Below, in pieces: positions 63,968-64,000 of a DNA stretch of 64,000 bases. Location: positions 992,001 through 1,056,000 of the forward strand of contig NZ_MAUJ01000001.1 of assembly GCF_001696455.1 (NCBI RefSeq), read 5' to 3'. Origin of the DNA: Pseudoalteromonas luteoviolacea (GTDB taxonomy: Bacteria > Pseudomonadota > Gammaproteobacteria > Enterobacterales > Alteromonadaceae). How positions within the stretch are numbered: the stretch's first letter is position 1; each line of letters begins with the position of its first letter. A program made the position numbers and the translations under genes. The notes beneath the pieces are model-generated. The model had not been told where the DNA came from. It did not search any database and worked only from the letters and a program-made list of their open reading frames with translations.

Positions 63968-64000
63968 TTAAGCTGATTGCTTACGCTGCGCTTCTTTTTG
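63968..64000 (-). CDS. C-terminal end of an unidentified gene (cut by window edge)
   Basis: Ten codons plus a stop on the minus strand (QKEAQRKQSA, TAA), followed by a proper terminator. The terminator and frame support a real gene end. The fragment is too short to name. Confidence 0.45.
   Translation of the reverse strand, partial: QKEAQRKQSA

Overview
This looks like a stretch of chromosome from a marine gammaproteobacterium, most probably Pseudoalteromonas or a close Alteromonadales relative. The pointers are an alpha-amylase with the layout and 669-residue length I remember for the secreted Pseudoalteromonas haloplanktis enzyme, a beta-glucan locus built around a TonB-dependent receptor, many exported peptidases, a Fur box and a MetJ operator of gammaproteobacterial type, and AT-rich coding sequence. 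I see no rRNA, tRNA, CRISPR array, insertion sequence or prophage. Gene density is high, most genes are small operons or single genes, and many are bounded by clear hairpin terminators. Gene names rest on motif recognition by eye, since no database search was possible.

Layout. 1-4.3 kb: the start of an exported protein, a rhombosortase, a secreted beta-propeller-like protein, and a LysR regulator divergent from a quinone-oxidoreductase-like gene. 4.3-9.8 kb: an S9 peptidase lipoprotein, a YeiH-type transporter and purEK. 9.9-15.8 kb: a small membrane protein and a divergent TetR regulator separated by two identical palindromes, a 7TMR-DISM diguanylate cyclase, and a Fur-box-linked PepSY iron operon. 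16-23.5 kb: an exported MsrA-thioredoxin-MsrB fusion, an exported leucyl aminopeptidase, and a pyroglutamate operon (pxpB-pxpC-two transporter subunits-pcp) without pxpA. 23.6-38.8 kb: asnB broken by a single-base frameshift, a peroxiredoxin, an Lrp/LysE pair, a macrodomain protein, an ammonium-transporter/diguanylate-cyclase fusion, a DUF885 lipoprotein, a second LysE exporter, a DUF3574-YjbR-GNAT cassette, def, a D-cysteine-desulfhydrase-like gene, an esterase and a GFA-family protein. 38.9-47 kb: an NhaP antiporter with a cyclic-nucleotide-binding domain, small genes, a MerB-like protein and the alpha-amylase.

47-50.5 kb: a folate-independent methionine synthase pair (MesX-MesD) behind three tandem MetJ boxes, and a TauE/SafE exporter. 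51.4-63.7 kb: a beta-1,3-glucan (laminarin) utilisation locus, all on the minus strand: sensor kinase and LytTR regulator, then a GH16 lipoprotein with four tandem WDCCGG modules, a TonB-dependent receptor, a sugar MFS transporter and a GH3 exo-glucanase lipoprotein. The inferred route is surface cutting by GH16, uptake by the receptor, trimming to glucose by GH3, and import by the MFS permease.

The least expected signal is non-coding. The palindrome TGAGCGCGCTCA occurs twice in the TetR intergenic region at 10.2 kb and once more upstream of the laminarin kinase at 63.8 kb, which suggests one regulator joins the two loci. Other points for a second look are the Amt-GGDEF fusion, the domain order of the Msr fusion, the MerB-like protein lacking the usual active-site aspartate, the MetJ-controlled MesXD pair, and the 18-bp perfect inverted repeat just upstream of the GH16 ribosome binding site.
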